Below, one piece after another: positions 1 to 11,071 of a stretch of 64,000 bases of DNA. Source of the stretch: Globisporangium splendens (taxonomy: Eukaryota > Oomycota > Peronosporomycetes > Pythiales > Pythiaceae); assembly GCA_006386115.1 (NCBI GenBank), contig VFIW01000131.1, positions 49,620 through 113,619 of the forward strand, given 5' to 3'. The notes below the pieces were generated by a model. That model saw only the letters and a program-made list of their open reading frames with translations. It was not told where the DNA came from and searched no databases. Every line of letters starts with the position of its first letter. Position 1 is the first letter of the stretch. The position numbers and the translations under genes are program-made.

Positions 1-900
1 GACCGCAAAACCCTTCTTGATGCCAGCTTTAGTCGAGAACCCGAGCGCAGCTTCATATTTCTTGACGAAGTGGTCGACCGAGTTGAACATGTGTACCGTG
101 CGGATGTTGCTGAGCGATTCCTGGGCGATGGCGCCAGCTTTCCCGTAGGACTCAATGCCTGACTGCGTTGCCGTCGAGAGCGCTTTCATCGCCAGATACG
201 CCGTGAACGCAATGAAAGGAGTGAACGCGAGCAGGACCAGTGCCAGTTCCCAACCTTTGATGAGACCAATGGTGATGCCGCCGAACGCCATCGAGAAGAA
301 CTGAAGCCCATCGCCGACCTTGCGGCCCATGCCTTCCTGGATGGTGACAGTAGAGTCTGCGACTCGCGTCGCGAGTTGCATGGGCTCGTTCACATCAAAC
401 CAGCCGATCTCCTTGGTGGTGATCGCGCTGACATAGGCACTGCGGATCCGCTTTGCCTGACGCGACGCAGTCATGGACCAGCACGCGACCTGGAAGAAAC
501 CCGCAACGATCACACCAACGCCCACAATCACAAACTTGAGCGCCGCGCTGTTGATGTCGTCGCGCATGACCGCGGGATCCGGTGGGGTTGCTGGGTTGAA
601 CGAGTTGATGATGTCTCCAAAGAGCACGATCTGCAGTGGCTGCGCGAGTCCAGCGCCGAGTCCACCAATCGTGCCCGCGAGCATGAGCAGCTTGTCGGTG
701 CTGTCGGCGTAGGAGAAGAGCTCTCCGAGAGAGACGAGTTGTCCATCTGTTGTGGACGCTTGCTTGGACGCCGACTCTTGCGGATTATCCACGTGATCAA
801 AATGCACCTCGAGACGGTTTCCACCCGTAACGGCGCGCGGGGTCGTGGTCGCGACGTAGTCGGTCGCCGTCGCGTCTGCAGGGGATCGTGCGTCCGCCAT
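1..900 (-). CDS. ABC transporter, P-glycoprotein (MDR) type, 5' part only
   Basis: The first 300 codons of an ATP-driven multidrug exporter are present; the gene continues beyond the left edge. The frame is open from ATG at 900 to base 1. After a polar N-terminus of about 60 residues, the protein shows the first transmembrane domain of a full-length ABCB transporter. Recognisable stretches are FGDIINSFN, GWFDVNEP, RVADSTVTIQEGMGRKVGDG and IAQESLSNIRTVHMF, the last being the usual sequence just before the first nucleotide-binding domain. These proteins act in the plasma or organelle membrane and export hydrophobic compounds. No intron is needed in the visible part. The family assignment is strong; the substrate cannot be inferred. 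Confidence 0.9.
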   Translation of the reverse strand, partial: MADARSPADATATDYVATTTPRAVTGGNRLEVHFDHVDNPQESASKQASTTDGQLVSLGELFSYADSTDKLLMLAGTIGGLGAGLAQPLQIVLFGDIINSFNPATPPDPAVMRDDINSAALKFVIVGVGVIVAGFFQVACWSMTASRQAKRIRSAYVSAITTKEIGWFDVNEPMQLATRVADSTVTIQEGMGRKVGDGLQFFSMAFGGITIGLIKGWELALVLLAFTPFIAFTAYLAMKALSTATQSGIESYGKAGAIAQESLSNIRTVHMFNSVDHFVKKYEAALGFSTKAGIKKGFAV

Positions 901-1183
901 CTTCGCTTGGGGTCCGTCGTGCGCTTCCTTTCTTCGTTTCGGGGGTTCTTGGCGTCTTGGAGGAAATTCGGGAGTGACCGTCCGCGCAGTCCACTCCGTC
1001 CAGCAGAGGGAGTTGAGGCGAACCCAGTCGTCTTCTCTGACTGAACGGTGTTGCTACTCTGCTTCCTGATTGGCTGATTGGTATTAATCAGCCAATCAGA
1101 GGCCCGTATCCATTGCTTACATGGGGGCCGCCAAGTGTAAACCAGTTTTGCTCACGACAGCACAAGATAGATGCGCACCAAAA
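901..1183. other. Intergenic region upstream of the ABC transporter
   Basis: No coding signal is seen. The stretch separates the ABC transporter start from the LINE fragment that begins near 1184. It holds a perfect 14-bp inverted repeat (1066-1099) that contains CCAAT boxes on both strands. Confidence 0.5.
1066..1099. promoter_or_regulatory. Perfect 14-bp inverted repeat with opposed CCAAT boxes
   Basis: CTGATTGGCTGATT at 1066-1079 is followed by a 6-base loop and its exact reverse complement at 1086-1099. Each arm contains a CCAAT/ATTGG core. It lies about 170 bp upstream of the ABC transporter ATG, a plausible place for an NF-Y-type promoter element. It could also be a terminator-like hairpin or a transposon relic. 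Confidence 0.4.
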
Positions 1184-1701
1184 TTTGTATTTCGGTGGAG
1201 GTGCACGCGGCAACCCAGGTCCAGGAGGCAGCGGTTGGACACTCGTCTTCCTGAATGAACGTAGCAATCGATGGGAACCCAAAGCATGCGGCTATGCGTA
1301 CATGGGACCACAAGTCACGAACAATTGGTGCGAATACAGCGCACACTACCTACAGCACGATGAAGTCGAGATGGAAGTCTTCAGAGACAGACAAATGACT
1401 ATCATAGCCCAGAACGGGTTTGCCTCAATACGCCAGACCAAGTTGCAGCCACTAGCAGTTCGGGTAAATCAAATCATCGCCAACTTTGCGTGGACCTCCT
1501 GGAATCACACAAAACGAGAACAAAACAAGATGGCCGATCTTCTCGCCAACACGGCAATGAACTCCAAGAGTGCGAAGATACTCACCGACGAATCGCGGGG
1601 AAATGATCAAGTTGTTATGTCCCAAGTCGCAGCTCTACTCGACAATGATATCGGAGCCACACCGTCACAAATAAGAAACACCTCACTGTCAGCAGTGTTA
1701 A
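1184..1701 (+). mobile_element. 5'-truncated LINE copy (RNase H end), left part of the nest
   Basis: This is the 3' portion of a LINE in plus orientation. It begins abruptly inside the RNase H domain (LYFGGGARGNPGPGG) and runs to the end of the second reading frame. It matches the C-terminus of the full-length element next to it. A 27-nt deletion near 1345 removes nine codons between two copies of ATACAG(C/T)GCAC. The copy is cut at 1701 by the full-length minus-strand element and resumes at 10597-10612, so this fragment and 10597-10715 were once one insertion. The upstream boundary is an ordinary 5' truncation. Confidence 0.85.
1686..1701. repeat. Target-site duplication, left copy (16 bp)
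   Basis: CTGTCAGCAGTGTTAA here is identical to 10597-10612. The two copies bracket the full-length minus-strand LINE exactly. The repeat lies within the last codons of the older plus-strand LINE copy. Confidence 0.85.
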
Positions 1702-1746
1702 GAGAGAGAGAAGGTAATTCTATTTAACTTATGATCTACATACAGT

Positions 1747-4700
1747 TTAAGAATTCCGGAGTCTCATCAACACTGCTGACAGTGAGGTGTTTCTTATTTG
1801 TGACGGTGTGGCTCCGATATCATTGTCGAGTAGAGCTGCGACTTGGGACATAACAACTTGATCATTTCCCCGCGATTCGTCGGTGAGTATCTTCGTATTC
1901 TTGGAGTCCATTGCCATGTTGGCGAGAAGATCGGCCATCTTGTTTTGTTCTCGTTTTGCGTGATTCCAGGAGGTCCACGCAAAGTTGGCGATGATTTGGT
2001 TTACCCGAACTGCTAGTGGCTGCAACTTGGTCTGGCGTATAGAAGAGAACCCGTTCTGGGCTGCGATAATCATCTGGCTGTCTCCGAAGACTTCCAACTT
2101 GACTTCATAATGCTGTAGGTAGTGTGCACTGTATGCCAGACCATCTTTCAGTGCGCTGTATTCGCACCAATTGTTCGTGACTTCTGGTCCCATGTACGCA
2201 TAGCCGCATGCTTTGAGTTCCCATCGATTGCTGCGTTCATTCAGGAAGATGATTGCCCAACCGCTGCCTCCTGGACCTGGGTTGCCGCGTGCACCTCCAC
2301 CGAAATACAAACGCGCCGTCGCCCATGCTTCCAGTTGGCGCGACAAGTCTTGTCTCTCCAGTACACTGAGCAGTTGGGTCAGGCACGTTGCATTGATCTT
2401 TTCTCCTTTGAGCGTTCTCACCCGATGAGCCACAACCCGCACCTGCATCACACACGCTGTCCACACTCGCTGGGTACTTTCTTCCATAGTGACGTGCTGC
2501 CGTTCATGCACTATTTCCACTCTCGTTCTCCATAGCAATACTGGGATGCTTGATGTGACGATAAACCAAAGTTGCTGTAGTGCTACAGAGTGTTCCGGAG
2601 TAATGAACCCGAAGTGCTTTTCCGATTCCCGGAGCAAAGATCGTTGACCTAGCGGGGCTGTGCGACTAGCCATATGTGGCAGGAAGAGGTTGAGTGCTCG
2701 ATTCGTCAATGTTCGGCCCATCCATCGTCCGAGGAAGGCTGTCCACGCGGCTTGTGCTCGCTTGCAACTCCACACTATGTGTGAGATCGTTTCTTTTGTC
2801 TCCCCACATCCGGCATTGCTTGGGCATGCCGAAGACTCGATCCTTCCAGGATGGAACAGGTTGAGCTGCATCGTAGAAATCCGGTATGTCGGCCACATCT
2901 GATACGGCGTAAGACATCCTCGTTGTTTCCATAGATCTGCTGGTAGTCGATACTGCACATGGCTGTACCACTGGTCAGTTTTCGCGACTTCGTTGAGCTT
3001 GTCTATGAGTCCTCCGAGACCTTGATACAACTTGCTGTGCAACCTCCGTGTTCGTGCTCGGTCAATTGTCTTCTGGATGCTGTTTGGGGGAGTACGTTCG
3101 TGCACCAGCCACGGACAGTGAGTCGTGAGCGGGTGCGGTTTGAATGTCCACCCTGTGGTCTTTATTTCTTCTTCGATCGTTGCAATGTCTTGTTGACAAG
3201 TAGCATCCCCGGCCCAGTCGGTCACTGTCCAGAGAACTCCGTTTGCTTGCCGTTGCATCTGGATGTAGTCCGTGTGGCTCCCCTCCGATACTGGCACCGC
3301 CATGATGGTTCCCATGTCATTACTGATCCACTTGTACTCTCGTTTTGTGTGTTTCCTGCTCCACGGCTCCTGTTGACTGATTAGCTGGTTACCTGCATCG
3401 ATTTCTATCTCCAGTGAGCATAGAATGATGCTGGTTACGAGTTTTCGCAAGGTGGTCATTCGTTTGAACGTGAGAGTCGCCGTCATGGTTGGTATCCGCA
3501 CGGAGAACACTCGCTCTTCTTCCCGTCTCACGTTGAAGCTGGCCAAATTGCATTCCTTCAGGAAAGGAACCGTTTTGACTGAATACTGCTCGCCTTGACT
3601 GTCGATTATCCAGGGGTTGTCGTTCCACTGAAAGGATGGCCAGAACGCTCGAGTCTCTTCCGATAGTTGATGAATCGCCTGCTCAGGTTTTCTCCCAAAG
3701 TACACGCCTACACGTCCGTCTGATCTCCACTCAAGGTCCACGGTCGGTAGCAAGGATTCCATTTGCCGCTTTAGATCATCTTTCCACCCGGGATTGCGTC
3801 CCTCTGCCACCACCAGGTCTTCATAAAGATACTCCCACCCGAGTCTGTGGATATTGCTCGTCTGGTACAGCCTTGTCTGTGCGTGTCGGCTTCGCTCCTT
3901 TGGTGAAATCGCGCAACATCCCCGGTTTTGACTTTTGTCCCGATGCACTTGTTCATGCCAAGCCTCTGTGTACTTGTCTCGCGCTCGCAGTATCCACCGA
4001 GTTGTCCGCCGCATCGATTGTCGCTTTATTGCAAGAGGTATTGAATAGAGACCTATGCCTCCTTCCTTGACCGGCAAGTAGAGCAGGGAAGGACTCACCT
4101 TGTGCCTCGTGCCGTCTGTGCCAAGTGTCGATTTCCATAAAAAAATTGCTTTTGTAGATTCACTAGCTGATCCACGACTTTCGCTGGGGCTTGATGTAGC
4201 CGGCAGTGAACAGAATCGACGGCAGTAAGACCGAATTCAGTAGAAGCACTCTCCCCACCACACTGTTGGAGACTTTGGCCGCGATGATCAATCTGGTTCG
4301 GAGCTTTTGCAGGCGGTCCTCCCAATTAGCTTGTGTGATGTTCCCGGTTCCTATTTGGATGCCAAGGTACCTCACCGTCTCTCCATGCTTCAGGATTGGA
4401 ATACCGCATCTTTGTTCCTGGACTACTGCTGTGTTGAGACAGATATAGCTGCTTTTCGTTGGTTGCACGTGCAGACCTGATTGCTGGCCGAACTCGGACA
4501 GCAGCTGCACCAGTCGAGGCAGCTGTTTCCCTTGTTTCAAAAAGACGGCGGAGTCGTCGACGAAGGTCGAAATGAGATGGGGTTCTGCTCCGGATCTGGT
4601 CACACGAATTCCTTCCAGATGGGGGTCTTGTTGTACTGCCAGTGCGAGAATCTCCGCGGCGACAATAAACAGGAGAGGGGCCAGGGGGCAACCTTGACGA

Positions 4701-6720
4701 ATACCCGACTTGACCTCCCATTCTCTCGACACTTCACCGTTCACCAGGTACTGCGCTGTAGTGTCCGAGTGCATTCGACGTACTAAATCCACAAATTGTC
4801 GCCCAAAGCCGAACTTGCTCAGCACAAGGTACAAAAAGTCTCTGTCCAATGTGTCGTAAGCCTTCATGAAGTCAAGCATCGCAATTCCCGGAGCGTCATC
4901 CAACCCTTCACCGTTGTTGTGGTACGCTTTGTCCAATGCGGTTTGCATGATGAAGATCGCGTCCTCCATCAGTCGGTCGCGCACGAAGCCTTGTTGTGCT
5001 TCCCCGATGATCCACAGAAGGATGTCTTGCAGCCTTGTTGCCAAGACTTTTGCAAACAACTTGTAAGTGGTCGTAAGCAGAGTGATTGGTCTGTAATCGA
5101 GGGGGTTTGGCGAATCTCCTTTCTTGCGCAACGGTATCACGATTCCTTGACCGAATGATCGTGGCATGGGAGCCCCGCGTTGGATGTTGTTGAATTCCCG
5201 CACCAAAACTTCAACCATCACGTCCTCGCAATCCTTGTAGAAGTCATTGTTCAGACTGTCCACGCTACCTGCCTTATGCCGATGTAAAGCCGCGATCGCC
5301 TCTCGTACTTCCTTTTCAGTGATGGGTGCCATCAAGTCTTGGTTTTGCGCTTCCGTGACTTTTCGAGTTCCCGGAATATACACCAGTGCATCAAATCGCT
5401 GTTCAGCCTTCTGCGGAGGGACCGCAGCATGGCTCTGGCCAGTGATTTGGTGCCATTCTGCCCCCATGATGTCCGCCAGACTCGCGTTTGGTGAGTGGTA
5501 CCTTCCGGGAGTCGGTTCCAATCGCGAAATTGTTTGATCCCGCTGCCAGTTGGCGATCCTCCGAAAGAAGTGGCGAACATCCCCCTGCGTTGCTTGCATA
5601 TACTTGCCGAATTTGAACTCTGCTGCCTCCCTTGCCGCGTTTGCTTGTTCTTCGATCAGCTGACGCCTTGTGCGGTTTGCTGGTCGATGCTGCTGATCCT
5701 CCAACTTTTGCCGATATCTTCGTACTTGCCGCTTCTCTGCTCGACTTACTCTCAGTATTGCTTTGATGAGACGCTGCTCCAGGTTGCTCCAAACGATTGA
5801 CCCTTCACTCTGCATCAGCTCCAGCTCGTGAACGATTGCCTTTTGCACCCCAGTCCGCACCAAGTCAGGACGCGAGGTTCGCATCGGGTACCTGCACTTG
5901 TTCACTCTCTTTGGTCTCTGCGGTTGACTCGTCCATTTCATATGCAGCACCACTGCTTGGTGATCCGAGTAGCACTTGGGTAGCTCTATGGCCTCCCATT
6001 GCACGGCGCTGCCCAGGTTTCCTGCGATATAGAATCGGTCGAGTCGACTGGCTGAGTTTTTTCTCCAGTATGTGGAATGCTCCGTCGGTTCCCTCTGCAC
6101 TGGCCACTCCGGATCCTCCACTAGCTCCCGTGCGTCGTAAATGCTCCACTCCGTCACTAGTCGTCTCAGTTCTGCACTCTCGCACTGCACAGGTAGCCGA
6201 ACTCCTCTTTGGTACCGGTCCCGTTGCTTGTCGAGCACACAATTGAAGTCGCCTCCGAGCACTGCTGCTGCACGATGAGTCCCGAACTCCTCGTTTAGGC
6301 GTCGGAAGAAGTGTTCTCGCTCTGATTTCTTGTTGGGAGCGTACACATTAATCCACACCACTCCCTTGGACTTGATAGCGACTGTGCGATTCGTCCACTT
6401 GGATTCCTCGATCAGTTGTGTTTCACTAATCGTCTTCGGATTTGTGAGTATTGCAACTCCGCCGGTCGCGTCTCGATGGATGGACCAAAAGGACGTTGGT
6501 TCGTCCAGGTTTGCAACCCCCCATATTCGGTTCCAGTAATGTCGGAGTCTGCTTTCTTCTTTGGCTGTGGTGATCCTCGTTTCCTGTAAATAAATGATAT
6601 CATACTTTTCTGCGGTTAGTGCCCCCTTGAGATCCTCTAACCATTTTGTTCGTTCTTTCTTTTTGAATCCGCACACATTCCGAGTTAATACCCATAGCGT
6701 GTTTGGACATGGTCTTTTTT
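1747..6720 (-). pseudogene. LINE ORF2: endonuclease - reverse transcriptase - RNase H (two frameshifts)
   Basis: The endonuclease begins near 6720 ([12 protein letters not shown]) and has the motifs [23 protein letters not shown] and SDHQAVV. The reverse transcriptase follows, with [21 protein letters not shown] and the catalytic FVDD. The frame breaks twice between about 4190 and 4098, next to a seven-base homopolymer, and then continues to 1747. The last part carries a zinc-binding cluster (CPSNAGCGETKETISHIVWSC) and an RNase HI domain with WCEYSALKDGL and VFGDSQM. The first catalytic Asp of RNase H, normally in a FDGGARGNPG context, is Gly (YFGGGARGNPG). No ATG is evident at the start of the endonuclease frame. 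Confidence 0.88.
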
Positions 6721-6823
6721 CCTTTTTTGGTTTTTGTAAAATGCATTCTTGAGGGCATGTAGCGCGGCGTACATTTCTGTGCCTGGGCTACTGCCACCTT
6801 GGTTACCTGTTGGTGTCGCGCCT

Positions 6824-9800
6824 TTAGTACCTTGAAGGCTCGACCGAGTCCACTTCCATGGTGACTTGATCCATGATCACCGAAAGAGCTGACCATTCGC
6901 TGAGCTCCTCTCCACTCTTGAAGGCTGCTTTAAGTTCTTTGGTTTGCATCAACATCGCACAGAAGTCTTCAATCGCCTCGTACAGGTTGTCTGGGTCTTC
7001 GGCGTTGCTGGACCTGAACGTCTGCAGCTCCTCCTCATACACCACTGTGCAGATGATGCAGTGGCTGAGCTTCTCTTGCTGGGTCGGGTGACAAAGTCGC
7101 AGAACTTCGAGCCCACCGTACTTCATTTTTCCTAGCGTCGACCAGTCTTCCTTGGAGTTGAGCAGTGCCGCCCGTTGTTGCTTCGTGGTTGCCGTTGCAA
7201 TCCTGTCAAACCAGCTTGTAATCTATCCCCTGGTTTCTGCTTGATCGGTGCAGTATGAAAGACGTTTGTGTCCTTCCTCAATCACCTGTTCGCGCAGAAC
7301 TTGCGTCAAGTCCACTAGCGTTGGCCCGCTGAGATGATTCAGTACTTGATGCGGCCCTGGCGACATCTTCAACATCGCTAGTATACGCTCCCACTCATTG
7401 AGAGCTGCCTGCGTCCATACACCACGATTGGACGAGAGCAGAGGAAAGGGGCACTTGTTTCTTGCTTCCATTGCTCCTGGAACCCTTCCCAATGCTCCTG
7501 CAGCGTGCGCTCGAGGTCTCTGCGTTTCTGCATGGAGTCTCCTTCGATCGCCAAACGTCTCGACAGCGTTTTGGTTTTCTTGAAGGGGACATTGGGGCTG
7601 TTCAGGTTTATCGCGACGTCACCATCTATTGCTGTGAGCATCAGGGTTTCGTCTCTATCTCGCTTCCTGGGTTGTGGAGGTAACTCGGTTGTGGGCGAGT
7701 GATATTCCACAAGCTGATTCTCCTGAGATGCGAACGACCAGCCGTGTTGTCCGCTGAGCTGGTTTGGCTCAAACTTTTCTCGCTCGTCCAGCGATGGAGT
7801 CCACACTGACTCTCCCAGACTGGAATTGTCGCTGTCCTCCATCGAATCGTCTGTTTCTCGTTCGGATTCGAAATGGCCAGATCGGTCCGTCTTGAACTCC
7901 GTCTTGCTCCTCACGGATCCTTGGAGATGCTTCGCTAGTGATGAGCTCGTCATATTCGCCAGTGGTGTTGGGTCGTTCAGGGTTCTGAAGTGCAGACTGT
8001 TGTAGTGTTCGTTTGCGAATTTCATCACGATTGGTAGCGGACTGCTCGTGGCCTCTGCTTCGTTTCTGTCTTGACGGAGCTCGTCTTCCCATTGCTTCCC
8101 TGTGCACGCATATTCTTTGGCTGACAAAAACTGGCCGCCTCCATGGACTCTGGATTGCGGCTTGTAAATTGCAAAGCCCTTACGGTCTCCGTACGTTGTC
8201 TCGATCAGCACGAAGATTTTCCTCTGCAAACCTTGGCAGCCATCCGCAAGGACTCCGGTCCACCCCACAGGGATCCTGGCAGCGTGGAAGATCGACTGGA
8301 GGAGCTGCTTGCGATATCACTGAAATAGTCGAGAACATCTGCTCTCCTTTCTTTTGGGCTCATTTTTTGATCCCCTCTCCCCAGTGCTTCGAGTATTCCC
8401 AAATGAGTTCCTTCAGGAAATTCGAGATCGAAGTTGAGACGTGCGGCCGCGTTCATGCTTTGCTTGATTCTGCTCGCCGTGGCCTCGAGCAGCTTCTCAT
8501 TGGCCATGTTGTCATGCGTGATTTGGAGCATCGCTTCCGCCACTGCATAAAATTGGCAATTTCCGGTAGGTGGTGTTGTTGCTTCTGCAAGGCCGTTGGC
8601 GTCCATCACGTCTTGAATCGTGTACTCTCCATCCCAGTCCATGATGTCGTTACGATTCGGGTTGAGCTCGGTTTGTTTTTGCACGTGCACCTTCATTGAC
8701 TCGTCCATATCTCGTCGGAAGCGCATCAGCTCTTTTGCCCACCGGATGTCATCCTTGGAAATTTGTCTTGGTCCATTTTTCTGGCTTGCCTTTGACGCGG
8801 GTCCTTTTGTATTCGCTGCTCCATCGTTTGGTTTCGCCTTCGCCTGTTCTTTGAGATTGCCGGTTTGTTGTCCTGAAATTCCTGTTTTCGCTGTAAACGA
8901 CACATTTTTTGTTAGATTTTTTGGGTTGGAGTTCGGTTGTGGGCTGGACGAGTTGGTCTCATCAGGCGTCACGGGATTCGTGTTCTCGCTCGGCTCGTTT
9001 TCCCCCCTGGCGTGAGGATTCTCTGTTGCGGGTTGAAGTGGCTGTTTCTTTTTGTCAATGCAGTCTGAGACCGACTCCTTAATTTCCGCTGCACTGGTGA
9101 AAGTGGCTGGCTTTCTCGGAAGTTTGCTCACGATCTCATCATCTGCGTAAATACAGTTGTTAGTTCCTGTTCCGTTGCCGTACATGCTCGCGCGAAATGT
9201 CCTGCTGCCCCGCAGATTAAACAAGGAGCCATTCGGTACTTGGATGCGTGGTGAAGGATGATCGTTCGCCCTCGCCAAATAATTCGTCTGACATCGATAA
9301 GCGTTTTGGACACGATTCCTCTTCAAAGAGCACCTCCCAGAGCTGCGATTGATGGGATCTTGGACCACACATATCGAGTGGGTAACCGTGGAATCGCTTG
9401 CCTGTCGTCTTCTTCAAGTATTCTTAAACAAGGCCATGTTCATCTCGCTGCTTGCAAGATGGCTTCCACGATTCGTCCGGTCGACTGATGATCTTTGTAG
9501 ACTTGCGTCGCATCCGATAATTTGCCGACCAGCTCTCCTTCCACCTGATCCGCGATGGTGTTCTGGAAACGGAATAGGGTGTCTCCATCACACACTCGTC
9601 GAAGGAATTGAGGCAAGTGTCGAATCAGGAGTTCGCCTTCCACGATCGCTAGCATGATATCCCATTCCATCGTTGTCGGCTGGCGCAGGGTCACTGAGTA
9701 CTCGAACTTTTGCTTGCAGTGTCGGATCATGTTGCGTTGTTCCTCCTCCGAGTATTTGTTCGATTTGAAGATGAAGGGCTGGGTGCCTTGCTCTTTGACG

Positions 9801-10547
9801 TTTGTTTGAGAGTTGGTGCTCGTTTGCGAACCCCATGGCGAAGCCTTGGTTTCATCTGCGAGCCTGTTCTGGTCAATTCTCTTTTGGATAAGCGCTACCA
9901 CTGTCCACGATGACCGGTGCATATCCTTGCATAGATCTTGGATCGTCCGCTTCTTCTCCGTTGAGTGCTGGGTAATTGTTGTTCGCCTTTTTTGGTTTCT
10001 CCAGAATCCGCATCCCGTTGTAAAGAGCTGTGAACATTAACCGCACTTCGTATTCAATCTCCACTCTGTTGACCGCGTTTGGTGACAAACGCAACTTCGC
10101 CGAGAGGGCTTCGTATCTCTCCACTGGTGCAGTCTCCGTCGACGCTTCTTTTCGAGAGCCTTCCGCACGTGTTGGCGTCGTGCCTTCCTCAGTGGTCCCA
10201 GACTTGTCTTGTCCTCCTGCATTTAATTGGTCCTTATCGTTCGTGCGCACAGGATCTGGGGCTCCCCCTTTCCCGTGCTGTGACGCTCGTACTGCCATCT
10301 CTGCGTCGACTTGCGCCTGCCCACTCCGCAGCGTGATGGCTGTCTTCGTGGAAACTCAGTCCGGAGCTTCCTTCCGCGCGGCCCCCTCCTTTGGTTGCTC
10401 CATATTCATCATGGAGACCTCAGGAGAAAGCTGTCGCTTATCGCTCATTATAGAGGCTTGTATACTCAGTTCAGTATACTCACCCTGTCCGATGATCTTT
10501 GCAGTGGAATGTCGATTGTCGTCGTGGTACTTGCACTCCCGACACAA
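6824..10547 (-). pseudogene. LINE ORF1: zinc knuckle and OTU-like protease, frameshifted
   Basis: Remnants of the first reading frame are spread over all three minus frames: 10547-9873 (one in-frame stop near 10356), 9922-9440, about 9417-9128, 9368-8205, 8268-7378, 7492-7223 and 7126-6824. The zinc knuckle is CLICGAAGHFARAC near 9230-9190. Around 8600 the sequence PPTGNCQFYAVAEAM resembles the catalytic Cys block of OTU cysteine proteases. After a frameshift near 8210-8260, KFANEHYNSLHF near 8010-7980 resembles the catalytic His block. OTU-like protease domains are known in some non-LTR retrotransposons. The assignment rests on motif resemblance in a broken frame. Confidence 0.7.
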
Positions 10548-10596
10548 ACAGCTGGTACCAATGCTGTCTGTCCTTTATAAGACTAGATCGAAAGTG

Positions 10597-10612
10597 CTGT
10601 CAGCAGTGTTAA
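10597..10612. repeat. Target-site duplication, right copy (16 bp)
   Basis: This is identical to 1686-1701. Joining the two flanks at this repeat restores a continuous 3' end of the older plus-strand LINE copy, which confirms the insertion event. Confidence 0.85.
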
Positions 10613-10715
10613 TGAGACTCCGGAATTCTTAAACTGCATGTAGATCATAAGTCAAATAGAATTACCTTCTCATCTCATCACCTGCTCTCTCTCTCTCTCG
10701 CTTACTGCCAAAGAC
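10613..10715 (+). mobile_element. LINE 3' end, right part of the nest
   Basis: This continues the plus-strand copy interrupted at 1701. It holds the last codons (MRLRNS, stop at 10630-10632), the 3' tail with GTAGATCATAAGTCAAATAG, AATTACC, and a CT-rich end (CTCTCTCTCTCTCTC). The same tail design is seen in the full-length element and in the copy at 27.8 kb. Confidence 0.8.
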
Positions 10716-11071
10716 TTGACGAAAGCGTGAACGGGAGTGTACATCGATGGTGCGTGATTGGATGATTACATCGGAGCTCTCAGGACGCACGTAATCTGTA
10801 CATGCAAATGCTAGGCAGTGATTCCAAACAGAGATTTGCCACTCTTCGTGGAGTTGAATGTTCTCTGACGGCAAACCGTTTGTCTCTCGAGCACGCAATC
10901 GATCTCATTTGCCACAAGTGAGACGAACGTCAGTGGATAAAGTTCGCCTTGGTTGTGAGTGGTCGGAGGGTAAAGACAAACAACCACCACTTCCAGTTTT
11001 CCTATCCCAGGCACAAGACGCAGCAGCTTTCAACTGGGTGCTAGTACGGTACGCCCAATAACACACCAAGA
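10716..11071. other. Upstream region of the first thioesterase gene
   Basis: About 350 bp lie between the LINE end and the thioesterase ATG. I see no coding signal and no clear core promoter motif. Confidence 0.4.

Larger units (their letters stand above)
1702..10596 (-). mobile_element. Full-length LINE (APE-type non-LTR retrotransposon), 8.9 kb
   Basis: A complete but decayed non-LTR retrotransposon lies on the minus strand, with a 16-bp target-site duplication on both sides. From 5' to 3' it encodes a gag-like region with a CX2CX4HX4C zinc knuckle, an OTU-like cysteine protease domain, an apurinic-type endonuclease, a reverse transcriptase with FVDD, a Cys/His cluster and RNase H. The 3' end is a short untranslated tail finishing in a CT-rich simple repeat (AATTACCTTCTCTCTCTCT) rather than poly(A). 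Several frameshifts and at least one stop in the first reading frame, plus two frameshifts in the second, mean this copy is not autonomous. It inserted into an older copy of its own family. Confidence 0.9.
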
